DNA of 64,000 bases, from assembly GCF_000725285.1 (NCBI RefSeq), contig NZ_CP007161.1, positions 1,845,911 to 1,909,910 on the forward strand, read 5' to 3'. The stretch is from Virgibacillus sp. SK37 (GTDB lineage: Bacteria; Bacillota; Bacilli; Bacillales; Amphibacillaceae). Below are positions 53,659 to 62,908 of this stretch, one piece after another. The position numbers were made by a program, and so were the translations under genes. Every line of letters starts with the position of its first letter. Position 1 is the stretch's first letter. The notes beneath the pieces are model-generated. The model was not told the origin of the DNA. It searched no databases and was given only the letters and a program-made list of their open reading frames with translations.

Positions 53659-55080
53659 ATGGCAAAGGAATACGATTTAGTTATTTTAGGCGGAGGAACT
53701 GGCGGCTACGTTGCTGCTATACGGGCTGCACAAATTGGCATGCAGGTAGCCGTTGTAGAAAAAGAAAAGTTAGGCGGAACTTGCCTGCACCGTGGATGTA
53801 TACCTTCAAAAGCATTACTAAGAAGTGCAGAAGTATACCGACAGACAAAGCAAGCTGGTGAATTTGGTATAGCTACAGAAAACACTACTTTAAATTTTCC
53901 AAAAGTACAAGAAAGAAAAGACAGCATTGTGAGCATACTGCATCAAGGTGTAAAAGGATTGATGAAAAAAGGTAAGATAGATGTTTTTGAGGGATATGGT
54001 CGGATACTGGGTCCAAGTATTTTCTCTCCTATGCCAGGAACTATTTCCATTGAATACGCAAATGGTGATGAAAACACAATGATTGTTCCTAAAAATGTGC
54101 TAATTGCTACAGGCTCAAGACCTAAATCCTTGCCTGGACTTACGTTGGATGGAACATATGTAATGAGTTCTGATGACGCTTTACAGATGGAAGAATTACC
54201 TGATTCCATAATTATTGTAGGTGGTGGGGTAATTGGAATTGAGTGGGCATCGATGCTAGCTGATTTTGGTGTGAAAGTTACAGTAATCGAATACTTAGCA
54301 AATATTTTGCCTACAGAGGATGAAGCGATTGCAAAGGAAGTTGAGAAACAGTTAAAGAATAAGGGAATTACCTTTGTGAAAAATGCCAAAGTCTTACCTG
54401 ATACACTTGAAATCAATAATATGGTCTCCATTAAGGCAGAACTTGCTGAGGAAAAGAAAGAGTTTAATGCTGACAAGATGCTTGTTTCGGTTGGACGTGA
54501 AGCTAATACGACGAACATTGGATTGGAGAATACGGATATTGTAGTGGATAAAGGCTTCATAAAGACAAATGATTACTATCAGACAAAAGAGACACATATT
54601 TACGCAATTGGTGACGTAATAGGTGGAATGCAACTGGCACATGTTGCTTCCCATGAGGGAATTGTTGCTGTAGAACACATGGCCGATGAAAACCCAGAAC
54701 CACTTAATTACAATAATATACCTTCATGTATCTATTCTAATCCTGAAGCAGCAAGCGTTGGACTAACAGAAAAACAAGCCAATGAAGCAGGCTTTCAAAC
54801 GAAAGTCGGTAAATTCCCGTTTAAAGCGATAGGGAAAGCACTTGTGCATGGTGACTCAGATGGATTTGTAAAAATAATTGCTGATAAACAAACAGATGAT
54901 TTGTTAGGTGTTCACATGGTAGGACCACATGTAACTGACATGATTTCTGAAGCAGGTTTGGCAAAAGTGTTAGACGCCACCCCTTGGGAAATAGCAAGTA
55001 CAGTCCACCCACACCCAACTCTTTCAGAGATAATGGGAGAAGCTGCCTTGGCAGTGGAAGGAAAACAAATTCACGGATAA
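53659..55080 (+). CDS. lpdV: Dihydrolipoyl dehydrogenase (E3) of the bkd complex
   Basis: 473 aa, GGAGTGT upstream of ATG 53659. Flavin disulfide reductase: FAD fold LVILGGGTGGYVAAIRAAQ, redox pair in GGTCLHRGCIPSKALL, NAD fold IIIVGGGVIGIEWASMLADFG, YAIGDVIGGMQLAHVASHEG, and C-terminal His-Glu pair in STVHPHPTLSE. Reoxidises dihydrolipoyl-BkdB with NAD. Confidence 0.97.
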   Translation: MAKEYDLVILGGGTGGYVAAIRAAQIGMQVAVVEKEKLGGTCLHRGCIPSKALLRSAEVYRQTKQAGEFGIATENTTLNFPKVQERKDSIVSILHQGVKGLMKKGKIDVFEGYGRILGPSIFSPMPGTISIEYANGDENTMIVPKNVLIATGSRPKSLPGLTLDGTYVMSSDDALQMEELPDSIIIVGGGVIGIEWASMLADFGVKVTVIEYLANILPTEDEAIAKEVEKQLKNKGITFVKNAKVLPDTLEINNMVSIKAELAEEKKEFNADKMLVSVGREANTTNIGLENTDIVVDKGFIKTNDYYQTKETHIYAIGDVIGGMQLAHVASHEGIVAVEHMADENPEPLNYNNIPSCIYSNPEAASVGLTEKQANEAGFQTKVGKFPFKAIGKALVHGDSDGFVKIIADKQTDDLLGVHMVGPHVTDMISEAGLAKVLDATPWEIASTVHPHPTLSEIMGEAALAVEGKQIHG

Positions 55081-55097
55081 CTAAAGGAGTGAGATGT

Positions 55098-56090
55098 ATG
55101 TCTAAGGAACGTCATGAAGCATTAGGATTATCTGATGACCAGGTTCTGGAAATGTTTAAGACTATGCTACTGGCCAGAAAATTAGATGAAAGAATGTGGT
55201 TATTAAATCGAGCCGGGAAAATTCCGTTTGTCATATCCTGTCAAGGACAGGAGGCTGCACAAGTAGGGGCTTCCTTTGCTTTAGATAGAGATAAAGATTA
55301 TGTGGCACCATATTATCGTGATATGGGTGTTGTACTTGCCTTCGGAATGACTGCTACCGAATTAATGCTCTCTGGTTTTGCCAAAGCTGAGGATCCGAAT
55401 TCAGGCGGGAGACAAATGCCAGGGCATTTTGGTCAAAAGAAAAACAGAATTTTAACTGGTTCTTCACCAGTAACAACTCAAGTTCCCCATGCTGTTGGGG
55501 TTGCACTTGCTGCAAAAATGGAGAAAAAGGATTTTGTATCGTTTGTAACGTTGGGAGAGGGATCATCCAATCAGGGTGATTTTCATGAAGGGTTAAATTT
55601 CGCCGGTGTTCATAAATTACCTGTTATCACTATGGTTGAAAACAATAAATATGCAATTTCTGTCCCGATTGAAAAGCAGATAGCAAGTAAAAATGTGTCA
55701 GACAGGGCCCAAGGATATGGTATGCCTGGCATCACGGTTGATGGAAACGACCCCCTCGCTGTATATAAAGCTGTAAAAGAAGCAAGAGAACGTGCAGTAA
55801 AAGGAGAGGGCCCGTCACTGATTGAGGCAGTTTCTTACCGTTTAACAGCCCATTCAAGTGATGATGATGATCGTCAATACAGGGCAAGTGATGAAGTGGA
55901 AGAAGCTAAACAAAAGGATTCCATTATTACTTTTGCAGCCTATCTTAAAGAAGAAGGTATTTTAACAGAGGAAATTGAAAAAGAGTTAAACCAGGAAATC
56001 AGTTCAGTTGTTAACGAGGCAACAGATTATGCAGAAAATGCTCCATATGCAAATCCGGAAGATGCTTTAAAATTTGTTTATGAAGAGTAA
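55098..56090 (+). CDS. bkdAA: Branched-chain 2-oxoacid dehydrogenase E1 alpha
   Basis: 330 aa from ATG 55098 (MSKERHEALGLSD), AAAGGAG upstream; an in-frame upstream ATG lies inside lpdV. Thiamine-PP enzyme half: GQEAAQVGASFALDRDKDYVAPYYRDM, GRQMPGHFG, and the TPP motif TLGEGSSNQGDFHEGLNFAGVHKLPVITMVENNKYAIS (GDG-like 'GEG...NN'). The phospho-loop region SDDDDRQY is present. Seventeen bases before bkdAB. Confidence 0.97.
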   Translation: MSKERHEALGLSDDQVLEMFKTMLLARKLDERMWLLNRAGKIPFVISCQGQEAAQVGASFALDRDKDYVAPYYRDMGVVLAFGMTATELMLSGFAKAEDPNSGGRQMPGHFGQKKNRILTGSSPVTTQVPHAVGVALAAKMEKKDFVSFVTLGEGSSNQGDFHEGLNFAGVHKLPVITMVENNKYAISVPIEKQIASKNVSDRAQGYGMPGITVDGNDPLAVYKAVKEARERAVKGEGPSLIEAVSYRLTAHSSDDDDRQYRASDEVEEAKQKDSIITFAAYLKEEGILTEEIEKELNQEISSVVNEATDYAENAPYANPEDALKFVYEE

Positions 56091-56107
56091 GGAGGGAGTA
56101 AAATAAT

Positions 56108-57091
56108 ATGCCAGTAATGTCTTATATTCAAGCAATAACTACTGCTCTAAAAGAAGAAATGAAACGTGATGAAAAAGTATTTATATTAGGTGAGGACGTA
56201 GGTAAAAAAGGCGGTGTGTTCCGAGCAACTGATGGACTTTATGATGAATTCGGAGAAGCACGGGTATTGGATACTCCTCTTGCTGAATCGGCTATTGCGG
56301 GAGTTGGTATAGGTGCAGCAATGTACGGTATGCGACCAGTTGCCGAAATGCAGTTTGCAGATTTTATCATGCCAGCTGTTAACCAGATTATATCCGAAGC
56401 AGCAAAAATCAGATATCGTTCAAACAATGACTGGAATGTACCCATTACAATTAGAGCTCCTTACGGTGGAGGAGTGCATGGTGCTTTGTACCATTCCCAG
56501 TCTGTTGAGGCAATTTTTGCGAATCAACCAGGCTTAAAGATTGTAATGCCATCAACTCCTTATGATGCGAAAGGACTATTAAAGGCTGCTATTAGAGATA
56601 ATGACCCTGTTCTTTTCTTTGAGCATAAACGCGCCTATCGTTTACTTAAAGGAGAGGTTCCTGAGGAGGATTATGTATTACCTATTGGGAAGGCAGATGT
56701 CAAGCGGGATGGTTCCGATATTACTGTCATCACTTATGGATTAAGTGTCCACTTTGCTTTACAGGCTGCTGAAAAACTTGCTGAAGACGGTATCGATACA
56801 CATATTTTGGACCTTAGAACTGTCTACCCACTAGATAAGGAAGCAATTATAGATGCAGCAAAAAAGACTGGTAAAGTTTTATTGGTTACAGAAGACAATA
56901 AAGAAGGAAGTATTATTGGAGAGGTGGCAGCAATTATTGCAGAAAATTGCTTATTTGATTTGGACGCTCCAATCAGTCGCTTAGCAGGTCCTGATGTTCC
57001 TTCTATGCCATATGCTCCAACAATGGAGAAATTCTTTATGATTAATCCAGATAAAGTAGAAAAAGCAATGCGAGAGCTAGCTGAATTTTAA
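56108..57091 (+). CDS. bkdAB: Branched-chain 2-oxoacid dehydrogenase E1 beta
   Basis: 327 aa, AAGGAGGGA upstream of ATG 56108. Transketolase-like partner of BkdAA: FILGEDVGKKGGVFRATDGLYDEFGEARVLDTPLAESAIAGVGIGAA, MQFADFIMPAVNQIISEAAKIRYRS, and VTEDNKEGSIIGEVAAIIAEN in the C-terminal domain. The alpha2-beta2 E1 decarboxylates branched keto acids. Confidence 0.97.
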   Translation: MPVMSYIQAITTALKEEMKRDEKVFILGEDVGKKGGVFRATDGLYDEFGEARVLDTPLAESAIAGVGIGAAMYGMRPVAEMQFADFIMPAVNQIISEAAKIRYRSNNDWNVPITIRAPYGGGVHGALYHSQSVEAIFANQPGLKIVMPSTPYDAKGLLKAAIRDNDPVLFFEHKRAYRLLKGEVPEEDYVLPIGKADVKRDGSDITVITYGLSVHFALQAAEKLAEDGIDTHILDLRTVYPLDKEAIIDAAKKTGKVLLVTEDNKEGSIIGEVAAIIAENCLFDLDAPISRLAGPDVPSMPYAPTMEKFFMINPDKVEKAMRELAEF

Positions 57092-57132
57092 AATATCATG
57101 CTTTGCATATTTACTAGAAGGAGGAAAGAAGG

Positions 57133-58398
57133 ATGGCCCAAGAGAAAATTAACATGCCGCAATTAGGTGAGAGTGTAACTGAAGGTACGATTAGTTCTTG
57201 GTTGGTTGCTCCAGGAGATAAAGTGAACAAATATGATCCAATCGCTGAAGTAATGACTGATAAAGTGAATGCGGAGGTTCCATCCTCATTTACTGGCACA
57301 ATTAAAGAGCTTGTGGCAGATGAGGGACAGACAATTGAAGTAGGAGAATTAATGTGCTATATCGACACGGAAGAGAGTCAATCAGGTGTAGCTAAGGAAG
57401 AGTCTCCTGAGAAAGCGGTTCGTGAAAGTAGTGAAGAAGTAAAAAGCGAGACTGATACATCAATGAAAAAACGATATTCTCCCGCAGTGCTACGTATGGC
57501 TCAGGAAAACGATATTGATTTGTCACAAGTGAAGGGAAGTGGCAGACAGGGAAGAATTACGAGAAAAGATATTGAGAAAATTATTAAATCAGGTAATGTT
57601 CCACAAGAAAGCACAACAGCAAATGAAGGTGCTGCAAATCATCCTAAAACTGAACAAAGTAAAATGAAGCCTGAACAACACCAATCAGTAACATCTGCAG
57701 CAGGTGATATTGAAATACCAGTCACAGGGGTTCGTAAAGTTATCGCCCAAAATATGGTGCGCTCAACGCAGGAGATCCCCCATGCATGGATGACGGTTGA
57801 AGTGGATGTAACAGAGTTAGTTACATACCGAAATAAAGTGAAAAATGATTTTAAACAGAAGGAAGGCTTCAGTTTAACCTTCTTTGCTTTCTTTGTAAAA
57901 GCTGTTGCTCAGGCTCTTAAAGAATATCCACAACTAAACAGTACTTGGGCAGAAGATAAGATTATTCAGAGGAAAGATATAAATTTATCAATTGCCGTAG
58001 CAAAAGATCAGGAATTATTTGTACCTGTTATTAAGCATGCAGACGAGAAAAGTATAAAGGGTATTGCTAGAGACATATACGAACTAGCGGTGAAAGCTCG
58101 CTCAAATAAGCTTACTTCTTCGGATATGCAGGGAGGAACCTTCACTGTGAATAATACGGGCTCATTTGGTTCTATCCATTCTATGGGAGTTATTAATCAC
58201 CCTCAGGCAGCTATTCTTCAAGTTGAATCTATAGTTAAGCGACCTGTTATTGTAAATGACATGTTTGCTGCAAGAGATATGGTTAACCTTTCCTTATCGT
58301 TAGATCATCGAATCCTCGATGGATTGGTTTGCGGACAATTCTTAGCACGTGTGAAAGAAATATTGGAAAATATGAATTCATCTACCAGCTTATACTAA
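57133..58398 (+). CDS. bkdB: Branched-chain 2-oxoacid dehydrogenase E2 (lipoyl acyltransferase)
   Basis: 421 aa, GGAGGAAAG upstream of ATG 57133. Lipoyl domain (1-76; Lys44 in MTDKVNAE), charged linker, E1/E3-binding domain (~112-148: RYSPAVLRMAQENDIDLSQVKGSGRQGRITRKDI), second linker and catalytic domain (~185-421) with SLSLDHRILDG as active-site His. Forms the 24- or 60-subunit core. Last gene of the operon; no clear terminator in the ~220 bases downstream. Confidence 0.97.
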   Translation: MAQEKINMPQLGESVTEGTISSWLVAPGDKVNKYDPIAEVMTDKVNAEVPSSFTGTIKELVADEGQTIEVGELMCYIDTEESQSGVAKEESPEKAVRESSEEVKSETDTSMKKRYSPAVLRMAQENDIDLSQVKGSGRQGRITRKDIEKIIKSGNVPQESTTANEGAANHPKTEQSKMKPEQHQSVTSAAGDIEIPVTGVRKVIAQNMVRSTQEIPHAWMTVEVDVTELVTYRNKVKNDFKQKEGFSLTFFAFFVKAVAQALKEYPQLNSTWAEDKIIQRKDINLSIAVAKDQELFVPVIKHADEKSIKGIARDIYELAVKARSNKLTSSDMQGGTFTVNNTGSFGSIHSMGVINHPQAAILQVESIVKRPVIVNDMFAARDMVNLSLSLDHRILDGLVCGQFLARVKEILENMNSSTSLY

Positions 58399-58622
58399 GC
58401 AATGAAGGGTATTACTTCTTGTATTGAGTATAGATTACAATTAAGCATTAATTATCTATACAGTTTGTAGCTGAGATATAATGTAAATTTGCTAACATAG
58501 CTCTTTGATTAACAGTTCTACTACAATCGTTGTATAACTACTTAGAATTGAATTCTGGAAATAAAATTGATATGCTATTGTTAGTTTTTACAAATACTAT
58601 GAAAGAAGGGGATGTACTTACT

Positions 58623-59054
58623 ATGGATTTCAACTTATTTATGAATGATGTAGTGGACGCTGCACGTCAGGATATAAGAGAAGCTGGTTATGAGGAATTG
58701 AAAACACCCGAAGAAGTTGATCAGGCTCTTAGCAGACAAGGCACGACTCTTGTGATGATTAACTCTGTGTGTGGTTGTGCTGGTGGTGTAGCTCGTCCAG
58801 CTGCAGCAAATGCCATTCATTATGATAAAAGACCAGATCATCTTGTTACCGTATTTGCAGGACAAGATCGTGAAGCTACTGAAAAAGCACGTGAATATTT
58901 TGAGGGATATCCTCCTTCTTCACCGTCTTTTGCCTTCCTAAATGATGGTGAAATTGTAACTATGTTAGAAAGACATGATATTGAAGGATTCAGCGCCATG
59001 GATGTAATTGGAAAACTGCAGAATATCTTTGATGATCACTGTAAAGAAGTATAA
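58623..59054 (+). CDS. brxB: Bacilliredoxin BrxB
   Basis: 143 aa from ATG 58623 ([16 protein letters not shown]), with AAGGGGATG upstream; earlier in-frame starts are not supported. YphP/YqiW family with the CGC active motif ([13 protein letters not shown], Cys50 and Cys52) and [15 protein letters not shown]. Removes bacillithiol from oxidised cytosolic proteins, so the cell probably makes bacillithiol. In B. subtilis (yqiW) it also follows the bkd operon. Confidence 0.95.
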   Translation: MDFNLFMNDVVDAARQDIREAGYEELKTPEEVDQALSRQGTTLVMINSVCGCAGGVARPAAANAIHYDKRPDHLVTVFAGQDREATEKAREYFEGYPPSSPSFAFLNDGEIVTMLERHDIEGFSAMDVIGKLQNIFDDHCKEV

Positions 59055-59108
59055 TTATATTACCTGAAATTTATTATTATACCGTATCTATATGGTAAAA
59101 TAATAATC

Positions 59109-59150
59109 ATGAGGCTGTCTCTAGGTTACTTAGGTCAGTCTCATTTTATT
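59109..59150 (+). terminator. Terminator after brxB
   Basis: ATGAGGCTG pairs with CAGTCTCAT (one G-U), loop ~18, followed by TTTATTC. Confidence 0.7.
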
Positions 59151-59180
59151 CATTTGATTATTTAAAAGGGGAAAAACAAT

Positions 59181-60167
59181 GTGAAGATTGGCTATCGCAC
59201 AATTAAAACAGCAATTGGGACTCCGCTAGCTATTTCAGTTGCCCAGTTATTAGGTGTTACCAACTTCGTATCAGCAGGAATATTAACTATATTATGTATT
59301 CAACCATCAAGAAAACAATCCTTTTTAAGTGCTTGGAATCGTTTTTCAGCTTGTATTATTGCAACGATCTATTCATTTATATTTTTTGAAACAATAGGTT
59401 ACAATCCACTAGTTGTTGGGCTTATGCTTGCTGTTTTTATTCCAACTACTGTTTATTTGAATATTACGCAAGGGATCGCTACAAGTTCTGTAATTATATT
59501 AAATTTATATAGTGCCTCTTATATGTCTATTTCTTTTCTAGTTGACCAATTTTTGCTTATTATTATTGGAGTAGGTATAGGTCTGCTACTGAACTTGTAT
59601 ATGCCAAGTTTAGATAAAAAGTTGACTGAAAAACAAATGCAACTGGAAGAAAATTTTCAAGTAGTATTGTTTGAAATAGCTCAATACATAAGAAATGAAA
59701 ATATTGATTGGGACGGTAAGGAAATTACTAAAATACAAGAACTACTAGAGGAAGCTCATGATTTAGTAGAAAGAGATCAAGAGAATCATCTGTTACGAAA
59801 TCGACATCCTTTTAGGGATTATTTTAATATGCGAGAAAGACAGTTTGAGTTATTACAGCGCATGTTACCTCTTGTAACTAAATTACCGAAACAATATTCC
59901 ATATCGGAGAAGATAGCAAACTTTTTTGAAGGTTTATCAAATGCAGTCCATCCAGGTAACACAGCAATTCTATATTTGGAAGAACTGGAGGAATTGCGAA
60001 AAACTTTTGATGAGGAAGATTTACCTACCTCCAGAGAGGAATTTGAAACAAGAGCAAATTTATTTCGTTTGCTGCATGAGATAGAACAGTATTTGCTGAT
60101 AAAGAAGAAATTTAAATCAAGTGATGTTTCAAGCAAAAGATCCAAAATAAAAAAGAGACTGGAGTAA
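59181..60167 (+). CDS. yqjA: YqjA, aromatic-acid-exporter-like membrane protein
   Basis: 328 aa from GTG 59181, AAAAGGGGAAAA upstream. About five N-terminal transmembrane helices (~residues 10-145) with the family opening KIGYRTIKTAIGTPLAISVAQLL, then a long cytoplasmic helical domain (~150-328). ArAE/DUF939 type, related to aromatic acid exporters of the fusaric acid resistance superfamily. Substrate unknown. A conserved neighbour of the bkd region in B. subtilis. Confidence 0.88.
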   Translation: MKIGYRTIKTAIGTPLAISVAQLLGVTNFVSAGILTILCIQPSRKQSFLSAWNRFSACIIATIYSFIFFETIGYNPLVVGLMLAVFIPTTVYLNITQGIATSSVIILNLYSASYMSISFLVDQFLLIIIGVGIGLLLNLYMPSLDKKLTEKQMQLEENFQVVLFEIAQYIRNENIDWDGKEITKIQELLEEAHDLVERDQENHLLRNRHPFRDYFNMRERQFELLQRMLPLVTKLPKQYSISEKIANFFEGLSNAVHPGNTAILYLEELEELRKTFDEEDLPTSREEFETRANLFRLLHEIEQYLLIKKKFKSSDVSSKRSKIKKRLE

Positions 60168-60178
60168 ACTCCAGTCCT
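60147..60178 (-). terminator. Terminator for prli42 (overlaps the yqjA end)
   Basis: GACTGGAGT/ACTCCAGTC (60157-60176) forms a perfect stem. On the minus strand it is followed by TCTTTTTTATTTT, so it works for the convergent small gene; the yqjA stop lies in its loop. Confidence 0.75.
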
Positions 60179-60198
60179 TCATATCCGGCTCTGTTTTA

Positions 60199-60312
60199 TT
60201 ATATGAATAACGACAATCCAGCTGTCAATGAAGAGAGAACCATTGCAATAATCATAATGTAAATAATAACTTTAGCCCTGCGTTCGCGTTTTGACTTTCT
60301 TTTTGCAGCCAT
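60199..60312 (-). CDS. prli42: Prli42-like stressosome-anchoring miniprotein
   Basis: 37 aa, ATG at 60312 with AAAGGAGG upstream on the minus strand, so translation is very likely. A strongly basic N-terminus (MAAKRKSKRERRAK) is followed by one transmembrane helix (VIIYIMIIAMVLSSLTAGLSLFI). This is the pattern of Prli42, the membrane miniprotein that tethers RsbR and the stressosome in Listeria: basic start, 'K-V-xx-Y-x-M' and a small-residue helix ending in GxxxF-hydrophobic. The role here is inferred from that family. It lies between yqjA and the mutase gene. Confidence 0.8.
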   Translation of the reverse strand: MAAKRKSKRERRAKVIIYIMIIAMVLSSLTAGLSLFI

Positions 60313-60425
60313 GTTTCGTCCTCCTTTAGTACCTGATTCTATTTGTATTCTATCGTGAAACAGGAGATTGGACAAGTACTAAATATAGAAATAAATAAAC
60401 GTTTTATAAGAATGGAGGTTTCTAA

Positions 60426-62069
60426 ATGAAAGAATCAACTAACAATAAAGCTAAATGGGATGATCAGGTTGAGTCTATAATAAAGCGCTTTCCTGAAAGG
60501 AAGGAGAAGTTTACAACATCCTCTGATATGGAAGTTAAGCGACTATATTCTGATGAAAGCAATGAAGAAATACATAAATTGGGTTATCCGGGGCAATACC
60601 CGTACACAAGAGGAATCCAACCCACTATGTACCGTAGCCGTTTTTGGACGATGAGACAATATGCGGGCTTTGGTTCCGCAACGGAGACAAATAAGCGATT
60701 CCGTTATTTATTAGACCAAGGGCAAACCGGGCTATCTGTAGCTTTTGACTTGCCAACTCAAATTGGCTATGATTCTGATGATGTCATGTCTGAAGGAGAA
60801 GTCGGGAAAGTTGGTGTAGCAATAGATACACTACATGACATGGAGCAATTATTAGACCAGATTCCCCTGGATAAGGTAAGTACTTCAATGACAATAAATG
60901 CTCCAGCATCTGTACTATTATGCATGTATATTGCTGTAGGGGAGAAACAAGGTGTGTCTCTAGATAAATTAACGGGGACGATTCAAAATGACATCTTAAA
61001 AGAATATATTGCCAGAGGGACTTATATCTATCCACCAAAACCTTCTATGAGATTGATAACGAATATATTCGAATTTTGTCAACAGCATGTTCCGAAATTT
61101 AATACAATTAGTATTTCAGGTTATCATATAAGGGAAGCTGGTTCTAACGCAGTTCAAGAAGTAGCTTTTACGATAGCAAATGGTATGGCATATGTAGATG
61201 CAGCGTTGGCATCCGGATTGGATATCGATACATTTGCATCACGTTTATCTTTCTTCTTCAATGCACACAATAACTTTTTTGAGGAAATAGCTAAGTTTCG
61301 TGCAGCTAGGAGAATTTGGGCAAAAATCATGAAAGAACACTACAAAGCCAAAAATTCTAAAAGTTGGAAAATGCGCTTTCATACACAAACAGGTGGGTCG
61401 ACATTAACCGCCCAGCAACCGGATAACAACATTGTTAGGGTTACATTACAAGCTCTGGCAGCAGTTATGGGGGGAACGCAAAGCCTACATACAAACTCCC
61501 GTGATGAAGCACTCTCACTACCTACAGAAAGCTCTGCTAGAATTGCCTTACGAACACAACAAATAATCGCAAATGAAAGCGGTGTCGCTGATACAATTGA
61601 TCCGATGGGAGGTTCTTACTATGTAGAAGAACTAACAGATCAAATAGAGAAAGAAGTTAATAAGTATCTTGATCGAATCTCTGAAATAGGCGGTGCTGTT
61701 CAAGCAGTAGAAGAAGGTTATATGCAAAGAGAAATACATCAAAACGCATATGAAACACAAAAAAAGATTGAAAAAGAAGAAGAAGTAATTGTTGGACTAA
61801 ATAAATTCCAATTGGATGAAGAAGTAAATCCTGACCTTCTTAAAGTAGATGAGAAACTTGAGAAGGAGCAAGTTAACAACTTGAAAAAAATTCGAAAAGA
61901 ACGCAATCAGGATGAGGTTTCAAAAACTCTCGAAAGATTAAGAGAAAGTGCAAAAAATAAAAATAGTAATTTAATACCTTATATTTTGGCTGCTGTAAAG
62001 GCATATGCAACTCTTGGAGAGATATGCAATGTATTACGTGATGAATTTGGTGAGTATACAGGGGTATAA
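60426..62069 (+). CDS. Methylmalonyl-CoA mutase, large (substrate-binding) subunit
   Basis: 547 aa, GGAGGTT upstream of ATG 60426. TIM-barrel part of B12-dependent mutase: [55 protein letters not shown] at the start, [14 protein letters not shown] (~residue 225), and [23 protein letters not shown] (~residue 330). It stops before the B12-binding domain, as in two-component mutases; that domain is encoded by the next gene. Converts (R)-methylmalonyl-CoA to succinyl-CoA. Fourteen bases before the partner gene. Confidence 0.95.
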   Translation: MKESTNNKAKWDDQVESIIKRFPERKEKFTTSSDMEVKRLYSDESNEEIHKLGYPGQYPYTRGIQPTMYRSRFWTMRQYAGFGSATETNKRFRYLLDQGQTGLSVAFDLPTQIGYDSDDVMSEGEVGKVGVAIDTLHDMEQLLDQIPLDKVSTSMTINAPASVLLCMYIAVGEKQGVSLDKLTGTIQNDILKEYIARGTYIYPPKPSMRLITNIFEFCQQHVPKFNTISISGYHIREAGSNAVQEVAFTIANGMAYVDAALASGLDIDTFASRLSFFFNAHNNFFEEIAKFRAARRIWAKIMKEHYKAKNSKSWKMRFHTQTGGSTLTAQQPDNNIVRVTLQALAAVMGGTQSLHTNSRDEALSLPTESSARIALRTQQIIANESGVADTIDPMGGSYYVEELTDQIEKEVNKYLDRISEIGGAVQAVEEGYMQREIHQNAYETQKKIEKEEEVIVGLNKFQLDEEVNPDLLKVDEKLEKEQVNNLKKIRKERNQDEVSKTLERLRESAKNKNSNLIPYILAAVKAYATLGEICNVLRDEFGEYTGV

Positions 62070-62083
62070 AGGGGAGATATAAA

Positions 62084-62908
62084 TTGGGGAAAATTCGTGT
62101 ATTAGTAGCAAAACCGGGTTTGGACGGTCATGATCGAGGAGCGTTAGTAATATCTCAGGCATTAAGAGATCACGGTATGGAAGTGATTTATACAGGATTA
62201 CGCCAATCACCTGCACAGATTGCACAAGCAGCTGTTCAAGAGGACGTAGATGTAATAGGTTTATCATCCTTATCAGGTGCTCATAAAACCTTATTTCCTA
62301 AAGTGTTAGAAGAATTAAGTAAGCGAGATGCTGAGGACATTCCAGTAATAGGAGGAGGAGTCATACCGAGTGAAGATATCCCTTTTTTGCTGGAAAAAGG
62401 GATTAAAAATATTTTTACAAGTGGCTCATCAACCGAAGCATTAGCGAACTATATTCAGGAATTAATTGATCCTGGTACGAAAGAAATGGTTCCACCAAAG
62501 AAAATAGCTCATATAGGCATAGCGGTAAAGAGTATTGATCATGCACTCCCATTTTATACAGGAGCTTTAGGATTGACTCTGGAGGGTGTTGAAAAAGTAG
62601 AATCAGAAGGTGTTAAAGTTGCCTTTTTGAAAATTGGGGAGTCACGGTTTGAGTTACTAGAGCCTTTAGATGGGAATTCGCCAATTCAAGGATTTCTAGA
62701 TAAAAAAGGAGAAGGAATTCATCACATAGCACTGGAAGTAGATGATATAAATGATAGATTGAAAAAATATAAATCTGAAAGTATTAAACTAATTAATGAT
62801 GAACCAAAAAAAGGTGCTGATCATAGCGAAATCGCCTTTATCCACCCTAAATCTGCCAACGGGGTATTATTTGAACTATGTCAGCATTTAGGCAGGAGTG
62901 AAGACTGA
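62084..62908 (+). CDS. Fusion: B12-binding domain of methylmalonyl-CoA mutase + methylmalonyl-CoA epimerase
   Basis: 274 aa from TTG 62084, GGGGAG upstream. Residues 1-~132 are the mutase small domain: [17 protein letters not shown] with the DxHxxG cobalamin motif (Asp14, His16, Gly19), GLSSLSGAH and [13 protein letters not shown]. After a short Pro/Lys linker, residues ~141-270 are a VOC-fold epimerase: [34 protein letters not shown] and [10 protein letters not shown], with His143, His213/214 and Glu264 as probable metal ligands. One protein thus joins epimerisation of methylmalonyl-CoA and carriage of B12 for the mutase. The reading frame runs unbroken through the junction. Confidence 0.93.
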   Translation: MGKIRVLVAKPGLDGHDRGALVISQALRDHGMEVIYTGLRQSPAQIAQAAVQEDVDVIGLSSLSGAHKTLFPKVLEELSKRDAEDIPVIGGGVIPSEDIPFLLEKGIKNIFTSGSSTEALANYIQELIDPGTKEMVPPKKIAHIGIAVKSIDHALPFYTGALGLTLEGVEKVESEGVKVAFLKIGESRFELLEPLDGNSPIQGFLDKKGEGIHHIALEVDDINDRLKKYKSESIKLINDEPKKGADHSEIAFIHPKSANGVLFELCQHLGRSED

